From positions 2,376,001 through 2,440,000 of the forward strand of contig NC_058051.1 in the NCBI RefSeq assembly GCF_020085105.1: a stretch of DNA of 64,000 nucleotides. The letters are read 5' to 3'. Each line of letters opens with the position of its first letter. The stretch's first letter is position 1. This DNA is from Siniperca chuatsi (lineage: Eukaryota > Chordata > Actinopteri > Centrarchiformes > Sinipercidae). The notes under the pieces were generated by a model. It was not told the DNA's origin and did not search any database. It worked only from the letters and a program-made list of their open reading frames with translations. Shown here piece after piece: positions 20,546-34,025 of the stretch. A program made the position numbers and the translations under genes.

Positions 20546-23500
20546 CGTGGCTGTGTAGCTGGACAGGACACTCTGTGTTCCACCCATCTACCTTATCAAC
20601 CTGCTGCAGACCATTGGTGCCGGCTGTCTGCGACCTGATACCCCACCTCATCACCGAAAAGTCAGTCCCAGCTGAGATAGACTTCCAGACCTTTTACTCT
20701 GTGCTACCCAGAACTGATCTCGCAGCAGATGCTCAAAGGTTACATCACATGCACAGGATGTAATCACAAGCTATCTTTCAGTGCAACACCACTGGGCTCG
20801 ACATCATCTTAGCAGGTATTTGCATGTTGTGTAACATTTGTGTATTCAGCAATAATCACATTGATTCTTATGGCGTGAGAGGTGTATTTTAATCAATCCT
20901 CTCAAAACTTGGATGTTGGCAGTGCTGTGTCGCTGGACATTTGTGGTTAAATTATGCCCAATATTAGCAAAAAACAAAATAAAAATAAAATAATTACACC
21001 CCACAGTCCTGTCTAAATCCACGATTGTTGAACCTTTTCAGCCCATGAACCAAACAGGATAAATTTGTTCTCAGCCTGAGACCCAGGCTCATTAAAACAT
21101 ACTAGAATAACATAACCTATTTTTACACAACTGTAATTAAAGAAATGCTGGCCAAAACGAAACCGAGCGAGAAAATCATGTATGTCCACAACAGGCGTCA
21201 GGGCCATGTCTGTGCAGCTGGAAGGGATGGCGGTGTCTCTCTCTTTGTGTCCCGGTGGTTTCCCTCATCCTTTCTAAGCTGTTTATCGCCCATCTTCGCT
21301 AATGTAAACCGCCCATCTGTTTTAAACAAAACACGTAAAAAACACATAGTCATTTCCCACCACGCCAGGACCCTGAAAGAAGAGATTGCTGGGCACTCTG
21401 GTGGCAAGGAAATACACTCCAGATGTGAACAAATTGTCCCCCTCACTAATTGCTATTGTGTTCACTGATGCTGATTTTGGCTCTCTTAGGTTTGTGTAGA
21501 TGGGGCTGAGAGCAGAGATGCATGTGTGTGTATTTGTTTGGAAGCTTGAGCGCGTGTGATTATAAAGCGGATTGTGTTAGAACAAGAGCTGTGAAGTAAA
21601 GGGTGTTAAGGTAAATTGGGATGACACTAGAGGAACAGTTGGAGATCTGACTACTGTAAAACGGACGCTTTAAACAGACCCAGATGTTTCTGCTCAGTGC
21701 CTGATGAAGGCTTTATTTAAGGGAGCCCATCGCTTTCGTCTGTCGTGTCATCAAAACTTCTGAAAGGCTGGCTTCCTCGTCCCTTGCAGTGCATCCAATC
21801 AGGACTGATTAGGTGTGTGGTAGCCAGAGACATGCAGGGGAGAGGCTGCTCATGTGAGAGGTTTCCTAGACAGTCTGGACAGATGAGAGAGACAGACAGA
21901 GAGGAATCAGAGGAAGTCAGTGCCACGGCATGATGTGGCATTTCATAAGATAGTTAAAAATCACTCCACAACTCTAAATAGCAGACCACCACGCAACTGC
22001 AATCAACCTGACTGCGGTCGCACCAACCACACTGTAATCCAAATAAACAAACAACAGCATAATGAAAGAAGTCTCCCTCTTTATGCTGGGAAATCGCTTC
22101 TCCTCATCCATCTTCAGCCTTCTATCATCTATTCTTGTCCAGTTTCTGTTTGTTTTACAGCATCCTCACATGAAAAGCTGCAGGAGAAAAACACACAAAA
22201 CGACTGCATCGGACTACAGCCGATCTAAAGAGAGCGGATCTCCCAGTGAAACTTAATTTTTACATTCTTAACATAGCATTAAAGCCGTCCTGATAACCAC
22301 GGATCATTTGTATTACATTCGTATAACTCTATCGGTGACACTGTGATAATGCAGTACCGGGCTGTTACTGTCTGGATTGAACAGACCAGATGCTGTTTTA
22401 TACAATAAACAATACAAATGTTTTATAAAAAAAAAATGTCATGTTCAACATCTATGCGATGTTACCTCCTGAACCACACGGCCATTTACTGTGGAAGAAA
22501 ACGGACAACTGCCTTCATCTGCTTCTTTTGACATTCTCTAAACTTCTTAATTTACCACACGCAAAAATAACCAGTTGTCTTGGGTTTTGTAAGATTTAGA
22601 CACTTTAAAATTGTTCATTTGCTTGGCTTTACAGCTAGTTTATAATGTCAGAACCGTAAGTGTTTAAATATATTTAGTTTTCAGAGATTATTGGATAAAA
22701 AAAGAGAGAGAATTTACCAATAATTATGTGCAATATGTATACAAAAGATGAACCCTAAATTCTATAACAAAATACAATGAAATTATTGCATTGCAAATTA
22801 TTGCATTTGATCAAATATTTGAGAGTCTTTCCTGTTTTACAGCCTGTTCATGTAATGTATAAAGTCTCATATTTGGATGTCATTTATTTGAATAGTGTAA
22901 TGATGGATTCTTTTTTGAAAATAGCATCATACTGAAATGATTTTAACATTTTAACCTAAGCCCATTATTTAATCTGAACTTTCTTAATTTAAATATTTCA
23001 TTCTTAACAATTCTTTAATTGTTTAATAATGAATGAATAAAGAATTATACATAACCTAAAGAATTTGCTTTTAGGGTTTACTATGCATGTACAAATCTGA
23101 TTTAGCGATCTCTTTTTATTTATGACATTTTTATAAAACAAATATTTATAAGCAAACAATTCAGGAAAACCTGGCTAAGGGGGAAACCTGCCTAATTTGC
23201 CTATTTTTTTCTCTCTCATTTAAATGTTCAATTATTATAATCTTTCACTCTGGCTGCTTTCAAAAATAAATGTTTGCTTGAAGACAAAAACTTACTCGAC
23301 TTTTTAAAGCCAAATCGAAAGCTAAACAACATCCTGGTCTTAACATGGACCTGTTCTGATTTAATGTAGCTGAAATACCTTAACATCTCCAGCACCCGAC
23401 TAAATACAGTTTCAAAGTGCTTTTGGATCCTCTTTTTCCTCCCAGTTATTTTGCATTTAAACGGGACTGTGACTTCACACTACGCCTCAAGTCGGACCAC

Positions 23501-24211
23501 TGGACGATCCAAATAATACCTGGACATGTTGACTGTCTTCACACCTTCATCTGTACTTTCGCCACTGTCTCTTCTGAAAATAAAACCTGCCTGTCATTTC
23601 CACAAACGTTTTTCCCCCCACACTGCAGCAACAGGTAAGTCTATTGTGGTTTTGGAAGCATTTCCCCGTGAACAACTGGCGTTTTCCACCCCGCTCCTCT
23701 GTATTGAACACGCCAAAAGGCGTTTGATGCTTTCATGTTTGGTCGGAAATGTCGCGATTATGAGGGAACGATTGAGTACCAAACAAAATATGAATAAATA
23801 CAACTGGAGTTCTCTATGATGCTGTAGTTTCATTTTAATGTAGTGGTCAGACAGCAGCTAAAGTAGTCTTTTTTAACCATGTTTACTTCATAATTTAATT
23901 CAAAAATGAGCACCGGCACTCCAACATAAAGTAGGTCACAGACTACATCATGTTTCAAGTCTTTGTAAAATAAACCAACAGGCATAAAAAAATGCATCTT
24001 TTGTTAGCATTCATTAAACTGTTATCTGCAACAGTTTGCTACTTAGATACAGACAAAAGGATTTTTTTCTATAAACACAAAATATGAGCAGACGGGCAGC
24101 ACTTGAAGGCAGCATTATTGAAGACTCTTGCTCCCCCACCCCCCACACTCACTCTCCCTGCACAAACACATTCACCCTGCGGGCTCGGTGGGGCTGTTGG
24201 AAGCCTGTGGA

Positions 24212-24244
24212 GGGGCTGGGAAGAGGTGGTGGGGGGGGTTAGGG
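24212..24244 (+). other. Putative G-quadruplex-forming run
   Basis: GGGG, GGG, GG, G8 and GGG tracts with short loops lie within 33 bases, in a GC-rich block about 1.3 kb upstream of the presumed plagl2 promoter. Structure is inferred from composition. Confidence 0.4.
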
Positions 24245-24677
24245 TGATGAGGAAACGAGTTGATGTGCCCTGGAAGTAATTCTTTCACCCCCCCACCGCC
24301 CCAAAAAAACACACAAGGTGGGAGAAACGGGACCACCACCAGCACCACCGGTGGCCTTTAACACGTGGGGACCCGGGGCGACCACATTCCTGCTGATGGG
24401 CTGAAAATCTGCGTGTTTTCTTCCTCCATGTTGTCACTTGTTGACTCTTTGGCAGAAAAAAAAAAAAATATAGAAATATGAAATTGCAGAATGCATGATT
24501 CCAGTACGCGGTCTATGTTGTGTGATTAAGACGTGTCTTTTAAAATTATAACGAATGACATTTTGTTTATTTTTATCTTCAGAACTTTTTTTTTTTGTTG
24601 TTTAATGAACACAAGAACAAGTTTAACGTAACCCAAATAAATGTAAGAAACCCTCACTATTCAATTATAGTGATGAA

Positions 24678-24679
<2 letters not shown>

Positions 24680-24738
<59 letters not shown>
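24680..24738. repeat. (TA)~29 microsatellite
   Basis: Uninterrupted alternating TA, capable of cruciform formation. Confidence 0.95.
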
Positions 24739-24741
<3 letters not shown>

Positions 24742-25361
24742 GCTATGAGTGTTTTCCGTTCTTAAAAAGTCTGTAAAGTTGATTCATTCATTAGAAACCA
24801 CTCACTCCTGATGTGAATACACTTTTCTTTTTATACAGTTTCATTCAAAATGGGCTGTTAGAAGCTATAAAAAATAAACAAATAAACTACATTTAATAAC
24901 AGGAAAATTCATTGTTCACGTAGAAGCTAATGTGGGATCACGTGATGACTCATTCCTGTTCGGTTTCAGATGACAACGCAAAGCCCAATAAAACAAACAA
25001 AACAGATAAAGATAGTCCCATTCGATTTAAAAAACATATTTTTTAATATGTAACAACTGCAATAAGCCACAAAAGTAATTATATTAAAATGTTTTCAAAT
25101 AGTAGATGATGCTGTTAAACTTTGACTATAGGCAACAATATGAAATGCATTCAAATATTAGATGTTAATACGTCATGTGTCAAACCTTGGCTCCGTTACA
25201 GGCAATACAATTATGATTTCAAGTTTTATTTTTATTCAAATATATAAATGTTTTTTCAGTAGTTGAATCCAGAGCCTGCAGGAGTATTCCCTGAATCAAC
25301 TGCTTGGGACTGGGAGGACTGGCTGCAGGCTGCTGAAAAACCAGTAAGCTGTCCCTGGTTG

Positions 25362-25404
<43 letters not shown>
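25362..25404 (+). repeat. 43-base poly(A) homopolymer
   Basis: Unbroken A run just upstream of a CRE in the presumed plagl2 promoter. Length may be affected by sequencing error; no adjoining SINE body recognised. Confidence 0.9.
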
Positions 25405-25408
<4 letters not shown>

Positions 25409-26061
25409 GTGAAAGTGGCCTGACGTCACACTCCCACAATGCTTACCGCCCCATAACTCCGCTGCAGCCTGAGGGGAGCCAGACACTCTCAGGCCCCGAA
25501 TATAGAAAAATTATTGAAAAAAAAATCGGGAAAAGTAATAAAACATCAGCTCGAGGGGAGGAAAGAGCGGTGGCGTGGGCTCTCCCACGGTGCTTTTGTG
25601 GTCCGGTCCGGGATGGAAGGTTACCGGGGCTCCATGTGAAATTGACTAATGCGGTGCTGGAAACTTTTTGGTGGGTAAACTCCTCGTTTTTTTTTTTCAG
25701 TAAGACTTCAAAATGTGGCTGCGCGTCCTGATGTGTGCCTTTTAAACAACTTTACGGGCTTTATATCAGCTCCCGACTCACGCTGACTGACACATCGACG
25801 TGCGCGACACTTGAATTGTTGTGGATGTGTCGTTACTATCGCGCAATCGGACTTTGCGTAATTTTGCTTACTTTTGTGGCAGCGTGGAAAGATCGGGCTA
25901 TTTAATTTTTAATTACGCGATCGCCTTCTCTGCCTCTCGGGGCTCTTTTGGTCGATAAATATGCTGCAAATGCGAATCCGTGTGGCTGTTAAACACGGCG
26001 CACTTTGTCCAGCAGCCCGTCGTTGTTGACGTTTGGTGTTCTTTGCCAGTTTTGGGCGATC
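25405..26061 (+). promoter_or_regulatory. plagl2: CpG-rich promoter and candidate plagl2 5' non-coding exon
   Basis: CpG dinucleotides are clearly denser than in flanking DNA. A perfect CRE TGACGTCA lies at 25421-25428, followed by CTCCCACAATGC, which resembles part of a ZNF143/THAP11-type promoter motif. A strong donor CTG/GTGAGT follows at 26062. Plus-strand orientation upstream of plagl2 makes this the best first-exon candidate, splicing 33.4 kb to 59442. Inferred, not demonstrated. Confidence 0.5.
25421..25428. promoter_or_regulatory. Perfect CRE palindrome TGACGTCA
   Basis: Full-length CREB/ATF site in the CpG-rich segment; only the sequence is seen. Confidence 0.55.
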
Positions 26062-26348
26062 TGGTGAGTTTTAAGCAATTTCCGAACACTTATCAAGTGT
26101 GGCATGCCACTGCAGAGCAGAGGGAGATAGAGGGAACGTCCCGTGGTGTGTGTTAGGAGAGGAAAAGTTGCTGTAATGTGGAAGCTGTTTTCTGTGTGTG
26201 CATCATGGGCTACATTCTTTAAATGGGGAGTTTTGTGTCAGATATTCAGGCGTTCACTATACACTGTATATCTGGCCCCTCCACTTGGTTATCTACATGG
26301 GTTATGTCATGTTTGTCGCTGGTCGGATGTTTTGTGTCTCTTGCCTGC

Positions 26349-26350
26349 GT

Positions 26351-26393
<43 letters not shown>
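26349..26393. repeat. (GT)13(GA)9 compound microsatellite
   Basis: GT run passing directly into a GA run, about 290 bp past the candidate plagl2 donor. Confidence 0.95.
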
Positions 26394-26918
26394 TGTGTGT
26401 GCTTTTTCTTGGAATCGGGTAAATAACCAAGAACCTACCAAAACGGGGGGGTTGGGGGTCAAAATGTGGGGGTTCAGTTTATGCACTTGTTAATGATAGC
26501 TGACTTAGCCGCAGGCTTCTACTTTTTAAACCTTTTATTGTCAGTCAGCATGTTGAAATACACAAAACCTATTGTTGAAGTTACAAAAAGTAGGCCCAAC
26601 TAATATTCTGCAGCAGACAATAAGAATAAAAACAGCTGCTCCAATAAGGACTGATTCTGAGTTTACAGTGAGCCTGTTGCACTGTGCTGTTTGTGCATGC
26701 TTTCACTGTGATATTTATGATGGGTTTGTTATTGTCACTGCAGTAACATTATATAATTTATTACAAGATTTCTGTTGTTTTTATTTTCCAGTTGAACGCG
26801 GAGCTTGCACTCAGAATGCACTTTGTGATATTAATAAGCTATAAGCTATAAGCCGACATCCTGTGGTTGTACAGGAGTTCCACGTGTGTGTAGATCACAG
26901 CCAAACAAGGGAGATTCC

Positions 26919-27245
26919 AGCTAATGAGGATTTCCATTAGAGATTAATCTGCCAGTTCTTTTGTTGATTTCTCAGTTAGTCTGTAAAATGTCAAAGCTGT
27001 TTCAATTTCCTGAAGGCCAAGATGAGGTCTTCCAACAGCTTTGTTTTGTCCAAAAACCCCAACATTATCGATTTACTATCACATATGACAAAGAAAAACA
27101 GCAAGTCCTCAAAACTGACAAGCTAGAACTATTGTTTGGTATTTTTGCTTGAAAAATGACTTTAATGAATCGATTTTCAAAATAGCTGCCGATGGATTTC
27201 CTGTCGCTTGACTAATCGATTAATCGGCTGTTTGTTTCAGCTCTA
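26919..27245 (+). mobile_element. hAT-like MITE, 'GGGCTGCAAC' family, copy 1
   Basis: Family recognised by AATGTCAAA, TTTACTATCACAT(A)TGACAAAG, TTTGCTTGAAAAATGACTT and a terminal CTAATCGATTAATCG...TTTCAGCTCTA. Flanking AGATTCC occurs on both sides (26912-26918, 27245-27251), a decayed target duplication. No transposase. Confidence 0.75.
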
Positions 27246-28496
27246 GATTCCGCCCGCACTGGCCTGATAGGTTTCTCACGGCACAAATACCGTCCCGCAA
27301 TAGGACATCCAACATCAACATTACTCGTCTTTCCTTTAATAGTAATTTTAGGAGATAATTGTGTGAGATATTAAGTACAGAATATAAATAAAATCAAGTT
27401 CTCTGCCGAGTTTAAATGACATACATGCTCTATAAAGACACAATGATTTACTGTAATTATCTTGACGATTTGGGAAGAAAAAGAGGCAATCAGTGATTTA
27501 GTGGTAAATAAAAAGGAGGTAAATTACCCTCAAGGCAGCTTTTATGATTATGGCTGCAACACTAATGAAATGCATGAATATATACATTGCTAAAAGCCTT
27601 ACAAGTTTGTCACTGCCTCAAAAAGATTCATGTCAAAGTTGCAGATCAATAAAGTCTGGTGAAGTGAGTTTAGGTGGGTTTTTCCCTCCACATCACCCCT
27701 GCAGCAGGTCTGAGACAAGCACGTCCCATCAAGGCCTCCAGCTACATAATAAGGAAATGGAAGTGAGTTTGTCACGAGACAATGCCTTTGTTGCTGCCAG
27801 TCGCCCTGCAAGTTGAGACCCATGTGTTGATGTTTGCCACTCTAACAGCCCTGTTAGCGATGGATCTGCTTTAGGGCTTTAGCAGACTTCATTTCCTCCA
27901 GAGAAACATTTGCTACACTAAGCGAGGGCGTTGGTGTTCGGGTGCACCTGTTTTTAGATGCAGTGACAGCTTGTGTAATTTACATGATAATAATTCTATC
28001 AAACTTTAAAAGATCAGAGGTGACTTTGTGAACGGTCAGATCATTAATTCATATCCGCGGGTTTCCGTGGTGAAAAATACCATTAAAGAACTTAAACAAT
28101 AAATATATGAGTTATTCAGCAACACTTGACCAAAAAAGTTGTAAGCAAGCGCTAACCAGTCCAGGAATAAGCTTGCAAACTTAAAATGTTAGAATGTTTT
28201 TCTTTATCTGTCAGGGGTCGCTCCTAGCTCTAAATCTTTTTTTCTTGTCATAAACTCCTGATGATTCGTGTTATTCTGGTGCCGGAGCATTCTTAGCTGC
28301 TCTGCTCTCCAAAGTATTTTGTGCCGGGTCCACTGAGCCAGCTTCTTCTCATTACGTCCGTGCATTGCCTTACATTACTTCCATGCCCCTGTGGTTGGAG
28401 GCAGCACGTTTCATGTTTGCCTTTGTGATTGAGTGAATGTGTTTGCCTGTGAGAGCTCGCACACATGCCTGTTTGTGGGTTGGTAGATGTACGCGT

Positions 28497-28500
<4 letters not shown>

Positions 28501-28544
<44 letters not shown>

Positions 28545-28572
28545 CTGAACTCATGGCGTGAGCTTGTGTGTT

Positions 28573-28610
<38 letters not shown>
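28501..28610. repeat. (GT)21 and (GA)18 microsatellites
   Basis: GT at 28501-28542 and GA at 28575-28610, separated by 32 bp, in the same GT-then-GA order as at 26349. Confidence 0.95.
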
Positions 28611-28614
<4 letters not shown>

Positions 28615-29076
28615 CTGCTTTGAGCTGGAGGGAGGTCTTCTCCTCCGAAAATCCCCCACAATTCCTTGCACCTCTGCGGGCAGCGGCAGTGGAGGTAGTG
28701 GCAGCAGAGACGGCGGCGGCGGCAGCAACAACAGCAGGCTGATTTCCATGAGAAAAGAGCATCAGTTGGGTTAATGGGAGGGACAGCCCTCTGAGGGGAC
28801 AAATGGTAGTTAATAACCAGGGAAGAATCGGAAAAGCTCTGATCCCTTTCTTTGTACTTCTTCACCTTCTAGAGGCACGGATGGGATGGGGTGGGTGGGG
28901 GTGCAAAGGAGATGGGTGAGGGAACAAGGGACACTGGGTTCATGCTAGAATGGATGTTTTTTGCTGAAGGGATGCAATAAGATTGTACTATTTGTTATTT
29001 TCTCAGGACAGCGGGAGAAAAAAACGGGCAAGCTGAGAGCCTGAGAACTGGAACACAATATAGGGCATCGCAGAAG

Positions 29077-29079
<3 letters not shown>

Positions 29080-29107
<28 letters not shown>
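29080..29107. repeat. (GT)14 microsatellite
   Basis: Perfect dinucleotide run. Confidence 0.95.
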
Positions 29108-30128
29108 CATACGGTGCAGTTTGTGTATTTGCACTTTTTGTGTAGTCGCATGTACACGTGTTTACATGCATGTGTGTTCAGTGTCAGTGGACGAGCAGGG
29201 AAAGATTTTGTGATATGTGAGGTTTCACACAGTAGCTGCCGGTCACTTTGAGAGAGGGACGGCTGGAGAGGAGGAGAGAGGTGCTGCATGAACTGTATGC
29301 CGGGAATGGAAAGAGCGGAAGAGTGTGAGAGAAGTAAGTCGGAAAAGCAGAGATAGACAAGGAAGAAAGAGAGAATAAGAAATAGAGAGAGATAAAAATC
29401 CCGGCTCAGGTTGCATCCAGCTCAACTGAGTGGCGAGGATGTTTCCGAATCTCACGGGCGTTACCCGAGTGCAAAAAGCTGCATTACTCAAGAAGTGATA
29501 TGTCTTTCCCATATATACAGTAGGGCTATAGGTAATCGAACCGCAACACTATTTCCGTGAGGGAAAGTTCATTGATTACTACAGCTACTACTACAGTACT
29601 AGCCTTTTGACCCGCACCTCATGGTATTCATCAGGGGCTGGATTTGGATGGATTTTGCTTAGTTGTCAGTTGCGGTTAAAGGCTCAGTAGAAACCTAGTA
29701 TGAGGGCGGTGAGTTAAGATTTTTTTCTTCTCTACTTGTGCTACTGAAACATTTTGAAATTAACCGTCAGCCCGTAATTACCGCTTATGGCCACAGTGTC
29801 AAAAGTTTCTTAAAGATGGGACATTAAAGGCTACACAGTTTTTGTTTCCATCTTTTACATGCAAGTTGATCCCTGTTCTGATTCATAAAGTCCACTTATT
29901 TTCATATCACTCTTTCATATAATATGAACAGGGTTTATGTTTGGGATAAAGTCTGCTGGGTGCAAAAACATGCACAAAACATCACTCTTTACCTTCTTTA
30001 TAGTAAATACAGCACTCTATACATTTACTACATTTAGTTGGCAGCCGTGACAGAGAGAAGAATGATGCTTTGCTGTGTAGTGGAATGATTGAAAACAGAC
30101 ACGAATGTGCAGTGCAGCATACACACAA

Positions 30129-30138
<10 letters not shown>

Positions 30139-30190
<52 letters not shown>
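30139..30190. repeat. (AC)26 microsatellite
   Basis: Perfect dinucleotide run with further interrupted AC on the 5' side. Confidence 0.95.
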
Positions 30191-30193
<3 letters not shown>

Positions 30194-33100
30194 TATTTAC
30201 AAGGCTAATTAAAGTAAAAAAAAAAAGAACCTTCACTTTTTCATTTTTATTATGCATAGGCACAAAGTTAATAATACAGGCACACATGCTGTCTTTTACT
30301 CACACTCTCGCAGAGGCTTTTTGGACCAGCGCACATTCTGACGGGTCCTGCAGTATGCCGGTCAGAAATAGTAAGAGGATGCTAGATGCTTGAACCACAT
30401 ACTGCCACTTTTCCTTGTGGATCTTTTTCTAGGAAGAGCGGGGCAGCTGTGGCTTTTCAGAACCTAGATCCATCCATCAACCAGCACCCATGGTTTACAC
30501 CACACAACACACACACACACACACACTCTCTTTCCTCTCCCCCTTTACCCTCCCTCCCCTACTCCCTCCTTTCTCCATTTCCATGTATCTTAATTTCTTT
30601 CTGTCTTCTCTTTTCTTCTCTCTTTCTTCATCCCCCTTTTCCCTCACGCACTGTGTCCATCCATCCCTCTCTGTTTTACCCTTCATCCATCCTTCGCTCC
30701 CATACTAAGATTACAGCCCCCAGGCCACTTCCGCCAGGCTGTCTGCAACAGATTTATTAATAGGCTTTTCTCTCTCTGCAGTAAACACAGCGTTGGTTTA
30801 GGGGGTCGTCTCTCAGACATTGATAGACTTGTACTTAACCTTAGGCTCTGACTGACTTGGGAATAGAGGAAAGCCAGTTTGTTTCAAAGATGATCCATTG
30901 CAGATTAAGTCATGCAGGGACTGCTGGAAATAAACACATGTAGGAAACAGAAATGACTTTCAGTAAAAGTGCCAAAAAGATTTGCAAATTTGGTGATATT
31001 TTATTGCGCTGAGTGTGGTGAGGTGAGAAGACAGGGTGGCAGAGGGGATGTCTTGTCACAAAGGTCATTTGGTGGATTTAATTACATGTGTTGCAAACGT
31101 GCAGTGTACACCTCAGCCTGCTGATCCTCGGTAATATACCTCAGCAATTGACAAAACAGTCTCACCGCAAGATCCATTCAGTAGCTCTTTTGGAGCTTTT
31201 TATTATTTCACATGATCCTCATCATCAAGAGTTTGCCCAGCTGTCATTTAATTGTAGATGTTGAATATTTTTTCTGAGACTTGACCCTGGATACAGAAGT
31301 TGACAGAACAATCTCAGGTGAGCATTCACGAAGCCCCGTCCCCCTTTAGATGCTGATGCTACGACTGTCAAGCGGTCCAGTCTCGCACGGCACATATGCA
31401 GTCCACTATTTTTGTTTTAGACTGTGGTAGACAAAAGCAGACTTCTCGTTTCTAGTCGGTCACCATTGATTTGCCGGCTGAAATGGCAACTATCAATGGA
31501 AGATGTGTAGCTAGATAGCTAATTAAGCTAACATTGCTCCGTGAGTCGGTTGAGTCGGTTGGTTTAAAACGACACAACGAAATATCCACCTGACGGCAAC
31601 ATAATTAGTAATGTGCTAAAAGACTGAGGCTAAAGCTGCACGTCCCAGGCCAAAAGTCTGCGTCTTCGGCAGTTCACGATCCATGCAGAAGACAGCATTG
31701 TTGTTGTATAGCTGCGTAGAGCAAGTGTGATAAAGAATTTAGGTGCTCACCTTACATATTTGGACGAGCAGACAGGAGTTAGATTTTCACTGTTAACGTG
31801 AACATGAGAGAAAAAGCTCTTAGGATGAGGATAACTAATGTGTTTGACAAAAGTAACTCTATCTCGGGTAATGAGTTTAGCTGGGGTTCCTGCAGTGCAA
31901 ACTTTCCGAAATCTAATAAAGAACAGGACAGAACCAGTAACTTTAAACTCTGACATCCTAGGCCGGCTTTGACACAGTGGGGAAATACTAACTGTTCATA
32001 CGTAACCTGTAACCCCACAAAATAATTTTGTATGAAATACTCTTTGGCTTGGGAAGCAAAGCTGGGTTTGCTATTTTAGGTAGTAAGATAGTTAGCCAAA
32101 GATGCTAACATATGCAGCTTACGTTAGAGCAGAGACACACACTGATCCATTCCTCACATTTTTGCCCTTGTGTTTTCGGTTTTGGAAAGACTAAAAAATG
32201 CCACCACCCTCCAAACTTTTTATAAACAGAGCGTCTCTCTTTCAGCCACACGCACACACTTCAACATGTGGACAAATCCAACGCTTGACAGGCCTGCCAG
32301 GCATAGTTACGGTTGCTAAGCAATGACTGGACAATCACTATTTGGGGGAGCAGTTTAGCGAACAGTCAATTCCATGACAAGGGGGCAAACTCCGTCTTTT
32401 GACGAAGATTGTGTGATTAGATCGAAAGCTCCAGAACCGCTACTAAATGGACTGTCGATTATGGTGCCAAGGTCAAGAATGGACGTTTAAGCTCAGCCTC
32501 GGAAACAGGTTTAAATTAAAGAATGCAGGTAAAGGAGGAATAATTTGCAGACTTGCTGCAGTGGTATGGAAAGAATTTGATAAAGTCCAAAATAAAACAA
32601 AATATCATTACTCAGGCATTGTATGACTACATATGTAGCTATGAACCCTCTGTCATTTACTATATTGGGATATGTGTGTGTTACTGTCATATTGATCTCC
32701 CCCTGTCCACATAAATCATTCTGAACAATGGAAATCCTTCAAATTCGTTCAGGTCCAAGTTGGGGAAAATGAAGACATTTTGAAAAAGAACATCTGCACG
32801 AACTGCAGTTTGGCATGTTGAATTTGCCTGAGCCATTTAAGAAGTAGTAGATCAGTACTGGACCAACTGGTCAGGTATCCGCAGACCCACCAAATGAAAC
32901 ATGTCCTACTGCTTTGCTGGCATGTCGTCATGCTGGATTGAATGCTCAGGAAAAGACATACCTTGAACGATATACTGACATCCTCATGGTTATTAAGCGT
33001 GTGAAGGGTATTCTTATCGCTGCATGTGTTGCTTGCATGATGAATCTGTCCAGGGAAGTGGCATAGACATTTTGTTGTCTTATGGTTGGAGAGACTGATG

Positions 33101-33317
33101 TTGCAGTCTGTTGAATTAAAGTTTTTTCGTTACAGTGTCATTTGGTTTGTAATAACTGTGTAACAGACGATACTTCTAAGATAGGAAGCCGTTCAACCGG
33201 TCTTAAAAATGAATTCACCTTCGTGTTTTTACTGCTGTTTTGTGTAAAAAATTGAATATTTTTAAAGTAATTTTGTATGCTTTTGTAAGCTACAGCTTCA
33301 TTGCTTTGTGTGTGTTT

Positions 33318-33600
33318 TAGGGCTGCAACGTTATTATTATAATAATCATTTAGTATATAAAATGTCAGAAAATGTGGAAAAACACTGACCACAAGCTTCC
33401 AGAGCCCACAGTGACGTTCAGATATTCAATTTATAAAAAGCTGAAAAGCAGCAAATCCTCACTTTGCTAAAGCTGGAACCAGCAAAATGTTTGGCACTTT
33501 TGCTTGAAAAATGACTTAAATCATTTATTAATGATCCAAATGTTGATGATTTATTTTCTGTCAGTTGAGTATTTGATTGACAAATTGTTTGAGCTCTGGT
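33318..33600 (+). mobile_element. hAT-like MITE, 'GGGCTGCAAC' family, copy 2
   Basis: Starts TAGGGCTGCAACG and ends GTTTGAGCTCTG. GTGTGTTT precedes the element (33310-33317) and recurs at 33601-33608, an 8-bp target duplication, though GT richness makes the exact border ambiguous. Confidence 0.8.
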
Positions 33601-33639
33601 GTGTGTTTTTTAGGTATTTATATTATTTATCGAGTGTTT

Positions 33640-33792
33640 ATTACAAGTTTTTAAGCTTATAGTCTTTGTTTGTTCTAGCTTTGTGATTGTGCTGTTTTCT
33701 CTTCTTTTTATTGTGTGTGTAGTTATTGATCTGGGTTTTGAGCTGCTGCATACATTGCCCTTGCAGTGATAAATAAAGTTGAAATGAAATTA
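33640..33792 (+). repeat. Retroelement-like 3' tail
   Basis: Ends 'GTGATAAATAAAGTTGAAAT GAAATT'-like, the tail pattern of teleost LINE/SINE copies. No coding part. Confidence 0.4.
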
Positions 33793-34025
33793 ATATTTTA
33801 GTGTAAAAATGTATTTACTCCCTGATGTAACGATTGTAATTCATCATAAACTGCAACAGAATTCCTATTATAAGAGAGCATTTTGAAGCGTGCCTTTCTT
33901 TCTATTTAAAAATTCAGGCAGATATTTTGATGCTTTTTGTTAGAGCCAGTTTAACAGGCAGCCTGTGAGGGGCCTGTCATACAGAGACTGACTTTGACTG
34001 ATGGTCAGTGCAACTCTATGGTGGC

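Larger units (their letters stand above)
20546..25360. other. Intergenic DNA upstream of plagl2, no gene recognised
   Basis: Low-confidence short frames only. Contents: very AT-rich DNA at 22.4-23.3 kb, a GC/G-run-rich block at ~24.1-24.4 kb, and a (TA)n microsatellite at 24680-24738. Confidence 0.6.

Noticed and set aside
20491..20763. 90-codon frame after the tandem array
   Set aside because: Begins inside the repeat unit, no family recognised, no splice or codon-use support.
28370..28865. Several 100-130-codon frames
   Set aside because: Translations of GT/GA microsatellites on both strands.
30386..30760. 124-codon Ser/Pro/Leu-rich frame
   Set aside because: Low-complexity CT-rich DNA; no motif.
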